From NCBI GenBank assembly GCA_016617855.1, contig JAECUM010011048.1, positions 1 through 64,000 on the forward strand: a stretch of DNA of 64,000 nucleotides, written 5' to 3'. Below, in pieces: positions 38,015 to 50,744 of this stretch. Below the pieces are notes generated by a model. The model had not been told where the DNA came from. It ran no database searches and was given only the letters and a program-made list of their open reading frames with translations. How positions within the stretch are numbered: the stretch's first letter is position 1; each line of letters begins with the position of its first letter. This stretch comes from Megalonaias nervosa. Its lineage: Eukaryota; Mollusca; Bivalvia; Unionida; Unionidae. The position numbers and the translations under genes were made by a program.

Positions 38015-39436
38015 GTTTTAACACAGTGACAAATAAATGAATTAATTAAATAGTGTTCAATGTCAAAGCCATATATATGCAACTTCTGCCAGTATCTTAT
38101 GGTCATGTAAGCTCAGTTTATATACTACTCACTGCAAAGTGTTGTCAGTTTTAAGCTGCTTATATTACACTTTGTGTCCAAGGTGACATAAAAAATACTA
38201 AATGTGGAAAATTCTAAGTATCAATTTGCACATCTGTGCAACATGCTTGACTTGTATATGATATCTGGTTGAACAGTCTGTGAACTATATTCCAGAAATG
38301 AGGATAAAAATGTTTATGGACAGGCAGATTACAGACAGATAAAAAAGTAGCTTTGCTCTATCCCTGAATAAATAAAGGTGTCATGGATTGAAAGAAATCG
38401 TAATAAAAATTGCCATTCCATTTTTTTTTTTTTATTGTAAGACACATAAGAATGAGAAAAGAAATAAAATATTGTAAAGATTGATTTACTATCAATATTA
38501 TCAATATGTGGTGTGAGTGTAATAGCGAAGTTCATAATTAAATAATATGGAATAACTCACACATAAAATTAACGTGGATACTATTACATCTATCTTTAAA
38601 TCTGGTATTGTGCTTGTTTAAGGTACTTTGAAACAAAACAAATTTATGTCTTTTAAAGAAATTTGGAACATTTTAATATAAATACTGTTACATTTTTTTA
38701 ATTATGTAGCCAAACACCACACCAATGGAAAAGAACGACAAAAGGAATATGTATGCTAACCTGTATTTTGAAACGTTAGATTTAACTGTAAACCATCAAA
38801 TGATTATGATACATTTTTATGGAAAGGTAATAAAGGAAAATGTTTGTTGACCTAAAAAAATAAAAATCATATTGGCATATATTTTTTGCAGTATTTCTAT
38901 AGGTATTTGGAAATGATTTTATCTCATGCCATTGAAAGTACATTCAAAATCAAATTAGGCAACTTTCAAAATCACATTTTTGCACAAAATTTTTCAAAGA
39001 ACAAAATTTTGCAACAAAATATCAAAAGCAGACACAAGTATGAGCTACTTTTTCTAAATAAACAATATTATTTGAATACATATTTTGGCACTGTACTGAA
39101 GCAAACTGCTTTTGGAAAAAATTAGAAAGGTAATGTAAAATTGGATCCAGCATTGACAGACTTTTATGTGAATGCAAGTACACATCTGGCAATCAATTAA
39201 TATACTGGAAACTTTACGGTAACTGCTCTGAGTGAAAGAATTACGAATAAGAATGCCACAATAACTTTATGGGCTGAAATAGATTACATATTGCAAGTAA
39301 AGTGACTCTAATTTTCATGGAATATTTTAAATTTTTTTTACTTAAGTACAAGTTTTCAATCATATTTTGCACAACCAAGTATTGGGGCTGCAACCGCAAT
39401 GGAGAAATAATCTTAATATTTAGCGTTATAATTCTA
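38015..39436. other. No gene recognised
   Basis: 1.4 kb AT-rich. A 79-codon frame (38886-39125) is K/N/F-rich with no family signature. Confidence 0.5.
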
Positions 39437-40533
39437 TGGTCTTAAACTAAGTAACATAAAAGAGCAAAACCCAAATTTAGTAAAATTCAAAAAATAATTT
39501 ATTTCCGGAGAATACAAAGTTAAAATTTTAAAGAAACTTACAGTATTGTGAATTAAATCCGCAACAGTCCTGAAAGTTCTATCACAACTCCAAAAGCATG
39601 GAGAGTTCAGAATGGATTTCAGCAGTGTTGCAAATGAATTCCACTCTTGAATGTGCTGACCTAGCTTTGAATGTGGTGATGTGCTAACAGTCTTGATCAC
39701 AATGATATAATCCAGAATGTCTTTAAATAAATTCATGTTAATTCCAAAAAGTGATTTAGTCCAAAAGTGTCAATGAGCACTTTGTAATTCCAATGAATAA
39801 TTTAAATACATGTACGTAAATAATCCTGAAGATCACTATCAATAAAAGATTGATTCCACAAGACAATGATAAAATAGGAATAAAATAATTTTGTTGATCA
39901 CTATCTTTACGTAAAAACCTAAAACACAATATGAGGACCAGGATGAAAGTAAAAAATTCACTTCCAGAACATTCTAAGTTGTAAACAAGGTTAGGTCTTT
40001 TACTGAAATTTTAATAAATGTCAAAACTCAGGTAGACCAAAGAATTTCCAAGGGTAAAACCTAAATGCTAAACTCAAACCCATGTAAATATTATTTTTTA
40101 AAAATGACATTAGTCAGGTAGGCTCAAATTCCTACCCACAATTATGGGGTGTGTGTGTGGGTGATTGATTTGGATTTTTAATGTAGCTTTAACAATTTTT
40201 CAGTCATATCACTACGATGTGTGCAGTGTGGCAGTTTATAGTGATGTCTAGCACTGAGGCAGCATGTCGCAGACATTTAGGATAATGTCCCACCCAGTCA
40301 CATTATCCTGACACCAGGCCAACAAGTCCTAACACTAACGTCTTAATGCTGAGCGCCTAGCGAGGCAGTTGTTAGTACCATTTTTATAAGTCTTTGCTAT
40401 GACTCGGGGGCGGGGGGGATGAACCTGCCACCATCCGTATCCAAGGCAGACGCTCTATCCGCTAGACCACTGGAGCAGTCACTCAGTTATGGACAAAAGT
40501 CAATCATACAATACGAATTAAATATACATAGCA
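39437..40533 (-). mobile_element. LTR-like repeat (family B) interrupted by a SINE
   Basis: The left part (39437-40142) shares CTTAAACTAAGTAACATAAA, AACTTACAGTATTGTGAATT and GTCAATGAGCACTTTGTAATT with 14408-15211. After the SINE, ACAATACGAATTAAATATAC leads to TAGCA at 40533, parallel to ACAATGCAAATTAAATATAC before CGTAACA at 11259. The LTR without the SINE is about 750 bp. Confidence 0.65.
40143..40485 (-). mobile_element. tRNA-derived SINE (type 2), reverse orientation
   Basis: Inverse of 22799-23132. The right end holds the tRNA-like head (reverse complement TCCAGTGGTCTAGCGG; box B decayed to GGTTCATCCCC). The body matches (GTCAGGATAATGTGACTGGG, ACTGAAAAATTGTTAAAGCT), and the left end is a (CA)n-type tail. 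More diverged than the 22.8 kb copy. TTATGG on both sides may be a short target duplication. Confidence 0.88.
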
Positions 40534-41265
40534 TTAGAAGAAAAATTAAGAGACCACAAAAACACATGAAGTATACTACTCTATAATAAGGGTGTTAAGA
40601 AAAACAAATATTTAAGTGCAATTTAAATTGTAATGTTTATGGAGTAAAAATGTTAGTGTGAGAGGGTTAAGTGGTGGCCCAGACAATTGATTGAGTGATG
40701 TCAAAGATATGATTATTTATTGGTTTATCAGGCTGACAACAGGAATGTTTTATATTTTTCTGAAATCTAAAATTCCTCAGACTTTATGCAGTGGACTATA
40801 TCGAATGATGGCCATTTTCTGCCCCTTTATTATTTTCTTCATACTGATGTTATATTACATGCATGAGGTGGAGTTATTTTATTTCTTACATAAGTTTATA
40901 AGTTTGTGCTTATAATCCAGCTGCATTGGAACCTGCGTGTTGACAAAAGACTTGAAAATTGTCAAACTTTTCAATATTTTTCTCACTGATGAACCTACCG
41001 ATATCTATAAATTATTCACCAAACTTAAAATGATGATATAAAAATACTTTTGTCACTTTTATGCCATGAAGTTGTATATTAATATTTAATTAAAAGATAG
41101 TATTAACTTGCTCCTTGGAGTCCACAATGAATATATGCAAGTTTACAAAAGAACTTAATGATGGCTAAAGTTTCACTGCAAAATTAAAAGCTGTCATTAT
41201 TTGCATTGAAAGTGAACACTGATGAAAATTAAAATATAATAATGCTCCCCATCTGAGAATCAAAA
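40534..41265. other. No gene recognised
   Basis: A hydrophobic 74-codon frame (40691-40915) has no supporting context. Confidence 0.45.
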
Positions 41266-41885
41266 TCATGCTCTCCTGCATAGCAGGCAACCCCTTATCA
41301 ACTGTGTTAACATCCCTATTGAAATTTGCATGGCATGCTGGCTGCCTTCTTATCAACTATGTTAGCATTCCTACTGAACTCTGCATAGCAGGCAGCCCTC
41401 TTACCAACTGTGTTAGCATCCCATTGAACTTTGCATGGCAGGCAGCCCTCTTACCAACTATGTTAGCATCCCTATTGAACTCTGCATAGCAAGCAGCCCT
41501 CTTACCAACTATGTTAGCATCCCTATTGAACTCTGCATAGCAGGCAGCCCTCTTACCAACTATGTTAGCATCCCTATTGAACTCTGCATAGCAGGCAGCC
41601 CTCTTACCAACTATGTTAGCATCCCCATTGAACTTTGCATGGCAGGCAGCCCTCTTACCAACTGTGCTAGCATCCCCATTGAACTTTGCATGGCAGGCAG
41701 CCCTCTTACTAACTGTGTTAGCATCCCCATTGTACTTTGCATGGCAGGCAGACCCTTTACCAACTGTGTTAGCATCCCCATTGAAATTCTGTATGGCAAG
41801 CAGACCTTTTACCAACTGTGTTAGCATCCCCACTGAAATTCTGTATGGCAAGCAGACCTTTTACCAACTGTGTTAGCATCCTTAT
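41266..41885. repeat. 51 bp minisatellite
   Basis: About 12 units of CATCCCTATTGAACTCTGCA, TAGCAGGCAGCCC, TCTTACCAACTATGTTAG. The 51 bp unit is divisible by three and lacks stops in several frames. Frames of 129 codons (+) and 164 codons (-) run through it and are explained by that. Confidence 0.95.
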
Positions 41886-42667
41886 TAACCTTTGCAATTT
41901 AACTGAAAATGACATACCGATATATTGTGTTCACAATGAAGCTCATGATGAGTTTACTCCGCTATTCTGTATCTTACGTTTATTCCAAAATTAATATTAT
42001 ACCCATGTGAAGAAAGATCAACTCATTAAAAATTTCTTAAATATACCAAGAGCATTTCCTTCCTCTTTAGAAATTCAGAACTTTTATTTCAGGAGATGGG
42101 AAAACCACCCCCACATGGAAAGTGATGGAAGAGACTCATTAGGCATAAAACATCAGAATCTTTTAGTATGTTTTTATTGTGAAAACTAAACATATCTACT
42201 CATATTTCTTATAGCATAATTTCTGTGTCAACAATATTCAGGTTTGTTGAACAACAAATTAAACTTAAAAAACATTCAGTTCCTTTCAAACTTGCCACTC
42301 ACGAGGCCATGCTTGTGACATAAAACAAAAAGGGGATAGAGAAAGATAAATAACATTATTCCAACAATCTGAATTCATTTGCCTTCTTTATTTCAAATGT
42401 AGAATACTACTAGGAAAAAAATAAAGACACAGCGAGGAATGTAATCAAATTTCTTTACAAGCAGTGATTCTCCAACTCGGAGGTGAATATGATGATTCAG
42501 CAACAAATGTCAATGCTATGAGATACAATTTTTAAGCAGTTTAGTTCTTAGTTACCAATACAACCTTATGATATTTTGGGCATATGTTTGTCAATAATAG
42601 ATACACCATGTCAAAATTTCTTCTTGGAGCACACCTGCACTCATACCTAATATGGAGTATGATGTAT
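41886..42667. other. No gene recognised
   Basis: Nothing supported. Confidence 0.45.
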
Positions 42668-43065
42668 CCTATGGTTTCCAATATACAAGTCCATGTTTAA
42701 TGGTCCTTTCCAATATACAAGTCCATGTCTAATGGTCCTTTCCAATATACCAGTCCATGTCTAATGGTCCTTTCCAATATACAAGTCCATGTTTAATGGT
42801 CCTTTCCAATATACAAGTCCATGTCTAATGGTCCTTTCCAATATACCAGTCCATGTCTAATGGTCCTTTCCAATATACCAGCCCATGTCTAATGGTCCTT
42901 TCCAATATACCAGTCTATGTCTAATGGTCCTTTCCAATATACCAGTCTATGTCTAATGGTCCTTTCCAATATACCAGTCTATGTCTAATGGTCCTTAGCA
43001 ATATACAAGCCCATGTCTAACGGTCCTTTCCAATATACCAGTCCATGCTTGATGGTCATTTCCAT
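42668..43065. repeat. 32 bp minisatellite
   Basis: About 12 units of TCCAATATACCAGTCCATGT plus CTAATGGTCCTT. Unit starts at 42721 and 42753 give the 32 bp period. Variants with ACAAG, CCAGTC and CCAGCC alternate. Confidence 0.95.
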
Positions 43066-43524
43066 TACGTCAGTCCAGGTTCGATGGTTACTTTTTATAT
43101 GAAATAGCCATCTACAAACAAAATTACTGTAAAACCATTTAAATTTCTGTATTGACTGACACATTAATACAAAAGCTATTATATTTTTAAAAATAAAATG
43201 GGAAGTTAAAAATGATCAGTATCCATAGTCGTTTTGCGAATTTCCCATGATATGAAGTTCCATAATTGACAAGAGTTGTGTAAACTTAAAAATTGTCAAG
43301 GTTTGAGCCGATTTATTGTGGAAATAGCATTTTATGACTATAACTGAGTAGAGCTGTTTTTCTCTTCATTTAACTACTTGATAATCTTGTATTCTAATCA
43401 TGCTGACACTTCTACATGCATATGTTAGCACTAGACAAGCATCTTTTTAAAATTAAAAGGTATTAAAGTTTATATTAAGGTCTATCATGAGGGAATTTAT
43501 CTGAAAATAGGTTCAAATAATCCC

Positions 43525-43752
43525 TCCAAAGTTTGGTAGAATGGGTGCTTGTACCCCCTCCAAAGCTTGGTAGCATGAGTACTTGTACTCCCTCCAAAGC
43601 TTGGTAGCATAGGCACTTGTACCTCCTCCAAAGCTTGGTAGCATGGGTACTTGTACTCCCTTGGTAGCATGGGTACTTGTACCCCCTCCACGGCTTGGTA
43701 GCATGGGTACTTGTACCCCCTCCAAAGCTTGGTAGCATGGGTACTTGTACCT
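43525..43752. repeat. 34 bp minisatellite
   Basis: About 6.5 units of CCCTCCAAAGCTTGGTAGCA plus TGGGTACTTGTAC. Spacing is 34 bp at 43565/43599 and 43693/43727. One unit is shortened near 43655-43670. Confidence 0.95.
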
Positions 43753-43984
43753 AACATTTGTGGATATCTCTCAGTCTAAGTGTGGTCACCCAAACTCATG
43801 TTGCACTAGGGCTGTTCTCGTAAAATATAGCTGGAAACCAAAGAAGGAACTTTAATGTGGAGTAGTCCCTCATATATGCTATTTAGAATTCTGTATTGGT
43901 TTCATCGTTGAGTAATTAGAGCACCCTGGCATATATTTTCAAGGTCAAATGATCCTTTGCTGGTGAATAAATGCCAGTGGGTTC

Positions 43985-44590
43985 AATCCTGTGCTGTTCT
44001 TTCTAGCTTTGATAGTTTGAGGCCACACCACTTTAGGACATCTTTCAGGGTGTCTTTGGGGGCCCCAAGTAGCCGAGTGGTCTAAAGCACTCACCATTAT
44101 GGATCATTACCATCTCACCTCTGTCTGTATGGGTTTGAGTCTCGGGTTTGGCCAATGTGGGTATGTGAGAAAGCTTGCCAGTAGCTTTTTGTGGGTTGTT
44201 GGTTCTTTCCGGGGTTTTCCTGGATTCTTCCTCCACCATTTATACTGGTCACTATGTATAGCCTATCTTGTGCTGAAAAATGGCATTAAACCCTACAACA
44301 ACAACAAACAACAAAATCAGGGTGTCTTTGTAGTGCTTGTGTGGTCGTCCTTGGTTTCTTCAGCCATATGGCAGTTCCCCAAAGATCTGTTTTGGCAAGT
44401 GGGTGCCATCCATTCTGATGACATGGCCTGACAAGCAAAGTTTAGCTTTGATCAGTATTGCCTTGATAGTTGTCTTGGCTTTATCCATGATTTTGAGTGT
44501 CTCCATCTTTATCCATGATTTAGTAAATTCCTCATAGTGGATGATGTCAATTAACTGTCTGGTACTGGAGGACACACTAAGTTTATAGTT
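43985..44590 (-). pseudogene. LINE ORF2 C-terminal remnant (endonuclease-RT type), split by a SINE
   Basis: On the minus strand, frames read AKTTIKAILIKAKLCLSGHV then IRMDGTHLPKQIFGELPYG (44575-44360), followed by RNQGRPHKHYKDTL. This is the well-known C-terminal tail (GHV-RM---LPKQ---GEL--G-R--GRP--R-KD-LK) of RTE/R-type endonuclease-reverse transcriptases. Beyond the SINE the frame resumes near 44040 with WPQTIKAR. Stops and a likely frameshift show decay. The RT core is absent. Confidence 0.7.
44059..44316 (+). mobile_element. Complete tRNA-derived SINE (type 3) with 14-bp target-site duplication
   Basis: Box A TAGCCGAGTGGTC and box B GGGTTTGAGTCTC lie in the head. A middle block GGGGTTTTCCTGGATTCTTC then CTCCACC resembles a conserved domain found in several metazoan SINE superfamilies. 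The tail is (CAA)n. TCAGGGTGTCTTTG stands at 44045-44058 and again at 44317-44330. It inserted into the LINE remnant at 43985-44590, so it is younger than that remnant. Confidence 0.93.
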
Positions 44591-46190
44591 CTGTAAAGAT
44601 TACATCATAGCAGCTTTATCATGACACAACAGTATGTGAAATAACATCAAGTTGTACTATGCATTTCAGCCCAATTCAGTTGTCAAAAATAATTCTAAAA
44701 ATTCTTTTCAAGAAAATTCTCATTCATTTAATTTTTGGGAAAAACACATCAAAATACAATTTATCATTTAAGCTATTGGTGGTATAAAATAACTAAATTG
44801 TAATGTTTGCACTGATGGATATTGTGGTTGTGCTGAAAGCACACAGGACTTGCAAGATATCAACATGGTACTACAGATCACAATATTCAACAGCGCAAAC
44901 ACTGTGATTGGTTATGCTCTGAGTCAAGTCAAATCTACTAAAAGCTAGATGGATGGACTAAATTCTGGATCTGGAATTTCATGGATTAGTGGTCCACATG
45001 GATTGAGTTAGATAAATTAGGATTCCAACTGTGTTTATCTACAAATGGAAAAGAAAAAAATGTGATGCATTCCTGCACTGAAGGGAAAATGAATGGATAT
45101 AAAATTACATGTACTATGTGTCATCCTACTTAAAAAACAGGAGAGAAAAGGAGTTTTAATGAACCAGTACTAAAACTCTGAATCTGGATGATCCACAAAT
45201 AACTTTGAGAATTTCATTTTAATGCAGTACACAAATCTCATTGTCCTAAGTGGTCAGACATAAAACCATTTACAAAAGTGTGGTATTAACATCACAGTTA
45301 ATCAATTACATTTTGAAAGACAGCATTCACATTTATATAAGCAATACATTTATACCACAATAAATAAACTTACCGTTCTTGGTAAAAATAAAAAAAAACT
45401 GTGTCAGAATATGTATAGTGTTTCTTACACAGAAAGGCAGGTAATGTTATACATCAACGGACTTTGCATCACCATAAATCCTCAATAGACAGTGGGTGTA
45501 AGGAATGATGTCTCATCCAAGAGCTGTGCTCTAATACTTTTTGAAATTTTCTTTTCTTTATATTATATCACTAGATATTTTACATGAACATTTGAAACAT
45601 TACTTAGGAAATGACAGTGATTTTCTTACAAAACCAATTTCTACTACTGTTTCAAGTCAGTACATTTCCTGACAATATAAACTGACATTTCCATTTGTGA
45701 GTTTTACTTTAAATAAGATGGTCAGATATGAAAATCAGAATTAATACTGTATTTATATAGCATGCTTTTTGTTAGGTTTTAAGAAGGGCAAGATTTCTTG
45801 TGTTCAATTATAGTCTAGGAGGATACGTAAAGTTAAGTTCTAAAATTGGCAACATTGCTTGCGTTCAATTATTGCCTGGAAGGATATGTAAAATTTACAT
45901 GACTCAACATCCTTCGCTATAGACTTTCTATTTCATCACTTCACTTCATAATGAGAATTCCCTAATCTGAGTGTGACATACTATTGATACAAACAGAAGA
46001 CCCTATATCAATGAAAACTATTCAATGAACACGGTATTGAGACAAAATGTTGTAAACAAGAGTACTGAAAGTGACATGCCTGCTTCTTACCTTTTCCATT
46101 CACATCTGAGCTAGGTACATGACTGTTGTATAAGATGTTGTGGACCTAGATAAAGTTTTAACAAAATATCTGTAGGGGTTGAAAAGATAA
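44591..46190. other. No gene; weak 65 bp duplication at 45775-45895
   Basis: GTTCAATTAT-G-CT-G-AGGATA-GTAAA occurs twice, about 65 bp apart (45810 and 45870). Otherwise unrecognised. Confidence 0.45.
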
Positions 46191-46194
46191 ATCC

Positions 46195-46880
46195 TGGATA
46201 AGGAAACCAATTACTTTTAGAAAAATATGTTTCTTTCATAATATTTACCCAGTCATAATACCTCTTGAGAGCTACAACTACCTCACAAATCCAGCCATCC
46301 CAGGCTAAATCTTTATAGATAAAAAGATAAAAGTTATCTGCCCACCTAGGTGGCAGCTAGGTAGAAAGATCACTAAATACAGCGGTTGGTGCCACATCTC
46401 ATGAATTCTTCAGCTACTACTGGAGTGCCTTCCATGCTTTCTATATGGATGTAACTGCAGGGAGGCTGGGAGGGTGTATGAGTATTATGTATTATGTTAG
46501 CATTATTGAAAAAACATACTATACTAGAAAAAAATTGGTTTCTTCTTCAAATATGTTTTTCCAATCACAGTACTTTAGGAAAATAGGTAAGAGGTAGAGG
46601 GAGATACATACCCTTACTGTACGTGGAGAGAGCGTCTAGAGTCCCAAAACTTATATTTAACAGATTCTAGATAACCTAGCTGGATAAATGATTCCCTGTC
46701 AGGGAATGGCTTCAAATGGGAAAATATTTGCCACCCTACAAATCATGAAGCCATATCCTTATGAAGCTTTCAAAAAACCTGTGAAAGTAACCTGTTGTAC
46801 CACATCTATATATTCCACTTGAATGAGTTGAGAATTTTAGGTCAAAAGATCTCCAAGATAAAAGCTGGAGAAGTGTACTC
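46195..46880 (-). repeat. Probable terminal region of the DIRS-like element
   Basis: AGAAAAATATGTTTCTTTCA (about 46219-46238), preceded by AAACCAATTACTTTT, recurs inverted as AAACATACTATACTAGAAAA then AAATTGGTTTC (46511-46544). AAATATGTTTTTCC lies beyond. Inverted terminal repeats with internal complementary parts are known for DIRS elements. The assignment rests on position downstream of the YR-side coding remnant. Confidence 0.35.
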
Positions 46881-46899
46881 GTATCTCCATCCCAAAGCT

Positions 46900-49020
46900 T
46901 GGATAATAAGAAAGAACGGTTTTGCTCATATACTATGTTTGTGGCAACTTGTCCTAACTTAGTGTGCTGAGATGCAAAGCAAATTCATTTGGTGTGGGAT
47001 TATTTTTGACAGGCGGAACAAAAAACCCACTGTCCATGACGAAAGTGTCTGTGTTGATGTCATCCTTTCCCTCTGAGAGGGTAAGAAGAGTGATCTCCCT
47101 TGCAGCAATGGCTCAGTCATTCTTAAGTACCACTTCAAAACTCAAACTGGGTCCTGTATATAACCTTGATGAAATATCCAGAGTAGACAATTTAGTACAA
47201 AAGTCTGACTCCCCATGAATGGAATCCTGTTCTTGGCAATGAAAGCAGAATGATACTGAACAATCTTGTCAGAACTGCATGTAGACAGGTGCACATGCAT
47301 TTTGCTGATTCTGCCAACTATTCATTAATGCAGTGAGAAAGCAGGTCTTATACAAGAGGTAAACCAATGAAACTCTGGTAGATTCCACTTGGAATGGATC
47401 CAGCGTTGCTGTATGCGTGTAATCAAAACTCGACAGAAGATTAAATAGGTCTTTGGTTTGTCCACTACTTTCTCTTCCATGATGATGCTGGTTATAGGTG
47501 ATTGTGAAGCAGGCTTTTATTGTGATTGATGCTGTTTCTCATCAAAGAGCCACTGGATGTTAGCTATTGAGGTATGAATGCCTGCAGTGGTATAAAGTAT
47601 TCTTGTGCACACCACTGTGAGAATATTTTCCAGTTTCTTTGTACGCATGTAAGGTGGAGGGTTATCTCACTTGAGCAATTTCTCTACAACTGGTTGTGAC
47701 AACTCCTTGTTCCTGAGTGCATATTGTAATAAGATCCTGATGTGCAAGTTCAGCAATTTCTGGGTTAGGATGAAACACCTGCTATCTTGGTTGCTTGAGC
47801 AGATGAGGGAATATCTCGATTTCAAGGTTATTGATCCAAAATTTCAAGGTTATTGATCCAAAATTTCATGGTTCTTGATCCAAGATTTCAAATTATTGAT
47901 CCAAGATTTCTCATTTGAGTGAAGCAATCAGGGAGAGGAGACACTCTGATTCTCTTGCTATATGTAACAACTTTGAAACCAGAGGTGTTGGAGGGTAAGT
48001 ATACATTTAGACCATTCCAATCAATAATTCCAATCAATAGAATGAGCGCCAACTGTCGTGGGCTTTGGATCTGGGACTGGAGAGACAAAGGTTGGGTGTT
48101 TGACATTCCACCTTGTTGCAAACGAGTCCACTATTGGTCAATTCCATCAGGCAACTATTAAGTGAAGGGATGAAAAGATCATACTCTTTGTATAAGTTGG
48201 TGTTTGCAGGATGAGACTGCTAATACATTTAGTCGGCCTTGAATATATCAAACTTGGATGTGGATTTGTCACTGAAGAAACAACTTTAGAAAATCCCAAA
48301 CAAGAATACAAAGGTTGAGGACTTGTTTCTGCCTGGCCATTTGAGATAAGTCACCACAGTGAAGTTGTTGGCCAGAATGAGACTTCCATTCCCATGTAGG
48401 TTTTCCAGCCATCAATGAAAAGCTTGTAGAATGGTTTTCATCCTGAGAATGTTGACATGTAAATTACAATTGGGAGGGAACTACACTCTACTGGCATTCC
48501 ATAATGGTAGAAGGAAGCTTGGCCATCCCACCCCAGGCCCTTGTTTTCGCATCCCTACAAATTGTGATTGCAGGGTTGTAGATGCAGAGATATCTCCAAT
48601 GAGAGTCCCTGAGGTGTCCCACCTTCAAGATAGAACCTCATATTGTGCAGAGTGTGAAAGTTGGTCAAATGGTCACAGCATCATTGTAATGGGAGCCCAA
48701 AATGGTGACCTAAGACTAAGAAGTCCACTGCTACATTGAGCAAATTCAGCAGATGAAAGAATTCTCTGGCAGGTGGATTGTTCCGCATAAGCAAAGGAGC
48801 CAACATTATACTTATTTAATTTTCGTTCCTGAGGGAGATATAATCTGTTACTCCAGTGTTGAGTTCCAAACCTGGATGACCAAAATCTTCAAATGGTATG
48901 AAGTTGGAGAGGTCCATTTTGACAAGGAGACCAAAGCCGAGAAGGAGAGTAACAAGGGATATCATGTCTTGCTCCAAGATAAAACTTGCCTGCTGTTTGT
49001 AGAATGTATTCTTTGTAGGT
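46900..49020 (-). pseudogene. Degenerate DIRS-like retrotransposon (RT/RNase H and putative tyrosine recombinase side)
   Basis: Read on the minus strand from 49020 downward, frame pieces run as follows. QDFGHPGLELNTGVTDYISL and FFHLLNLLNVAVDFLVLGHH follow the RT palm region. Next come an RNase H-like stretch (GWKTYMG..., YIQGRLNVLA) and VDSFATRWNVKHPTFVSPVP (about 48140-48080). The last is the block usually seen as VDLFATR-N-K-P-FVSP-PD, with D-LS--W following. Further down (47300-46960), IVQYHSAFIAKNRIPFMGSQ and later pieces resemble the recombinase-side domain, weakly. All frames are broken. The 5' part is missing beyond 49020. Confidence is higher for the RT/RH side than for the recombinase. 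Confidence 0.55.
47815..47912. repeat. ~22 bp tandem repeat inside the DIRS-like remnant
   Basis: TTTCAAGGTTATTGATCCAA occurs about four times with small variants. Confidence 0.85.
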
Positions 49021-49089
49021 GAATCATATGACTTTCTGGAAGACTTATGAGTGGGGATGTGAAGTCACACCTCTTGCAAGCTTACACTA

Positions 49090-49460
49090 ATACTGAGGCA
49101 CCATGTTGGATTTTGTATACAGGAAGTGAATGGCAGCACTATGCAGGTTGACTGATCCATGAGAGTGCCTGCATAAACTGGACATCATCCAAAGGAAGTG
49201 TCTAGTGGCACTATGTGGTTTAAACTGATCCACGAGAGTGCCTGTATAAACTGGACACTGACCACGGGAAGTGCCTAGCGTCACTATGCGGGTTAGACTG
49301 CTGGTATAAACTGGGTTCATGAAACTGGGTTCCTGGGTACCGAGGAACTAAGCTGGGCACCATACACAAGAAGTGCCTAGCAGTGCTGTGTGAGTTATGG
49401 AACTGGACAAGGTTTGTTCTTCTGGTGGCTGATAGTGTATGATTGATTGAAGTCATAGAT
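49090..49460. repeat. ~82-84 bp tandem repeat
   Basis: Units contain GAAGTG-CTAG-GGCACTATG, CTGATCCA-GAGAGTGCCTG and ATAAACTGGACA. Three clear copies and a degraded fourth (GAAGTGCCTAGCAGTGCTGT). Confidence 0.85.
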
Positions 49461-50744
49461 CATTGTGATTGGAAGTATATGGGCAAGTCTGGTCATGAAG
49501 GAACAGGGCAATCTTGAGTGGCATAATGTTGTCCAGTTATTGAGGTTGGGACAGGATATGGGATAGTGATAAATGTATCCAGTCCATAATTCTGTAATGC
49601 GAGATGGTAACTGAGGCTATTGTTGCTATTTATATCGCTCCCCAGCAAGTGATATGGTACTGAACCCTTGCGTACAAACTGATGATGTCTTTGTCCCTCA
49701 AGGTGTGATTCCATGCCTTTCTCTTTAGCACCCCTAAAATTGCTGCCCGTTGACTTCTGTCCATAATAAGTCTGACATGTATTCATAGAAATCATAACTG
49801 TGATACACATGTAGAGTGGTTGTCAGTCTGGTCTCACCTATAGTCTAAATCTATAAGACAAAATAGAGCAGGTGTAGCGTGGCATGTGTCCTGCTTAATG
49901 AATCAGAGTGTCCATGCTCAGCTACACAGTCACTATCATAGTTACCTAACTTTACTATTAATACTTATGAAGTGAATGCTATATTATCAGTTCTAACAAA
50001 AAGTTACCTGTAGGGAAGGTTAATTGACTGTCTGTAAAGGTAAAATCACAGAAATGTCACTTATAGTAACTAAACAATTAAAAAAAACTTGCTTGTATGT
50101 ATCTGACAGCAGCAGAAACTCTACAGTAATACAAATGAGTTTTCTATAAAGGTAAAATCAGTAAAACATCACATATATAACTATGCAATGGACACTAAGA
50201 TTAGAGAATGTGGAAAACTTACATGTATGCATCCGTGCATAACAGAATTGATACAGCAATATTATATGAGTTTTCTATATTACACACCAAACCTGCGACT
50301 ATTAAATATGGTTATAGCAATGTAAGGGGACACCATCGTGACCTGTGCAGGTATGTACCAAAGGGGCCTAAGTGTATGAAGACAGCAAAGTGATAACACT
50401 GAAAAGTCAGAAACTTTGTCAGCAAAGAAAGAAAGAACTGAAAAGATGAAATTTATAGATGGAGTATACTTCTTGACAAAGATAAACCCCTCCAACCTGC
50501 TTTAAGATTGAAAACTTCCAAAATTCTTGTATGGATTTTGCAAGTCTTCTGTTTGTAGAGAGTGTGCTACCTGGCACATGCATAAGTAGCAACTGTAGAA
50601 TACATAGGATTTGGTGCCAATCCCCCCCCGTCAAGGGGAGATCACTCTATATACCTGCCACATAGCTAACTCTTGGCATTTTAGCTAAAATGTTTTAGCC
50701 TGAGAAGGCTGGATTTGCGAGGCAGTATTATGATTGAGTAACAT
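49461..50744. other. No gene recognised
   Basis: A 105-codon minus-strand frame (49493-49810) and smaller ones show no family signature. A partial duplication (TTTTCTATA..GGTAAAATCA) lies at about 50040 and 50140. Confidence 0.45.

Noticed and set aside
41357..41851. 164-codon (minus) and 129-codon (plus) frames as repeat proteins
   Set aside because: Translation of a 51 bp minisatellite. Both strands are open for the same trivial reason.
47888..48121. Host exon at 48 kb
   Set aside because: The neighbouring frame carries the VDSFATR/FVSPVP block of DIRS-type elements, so it belongs to a mobile-element remnant.
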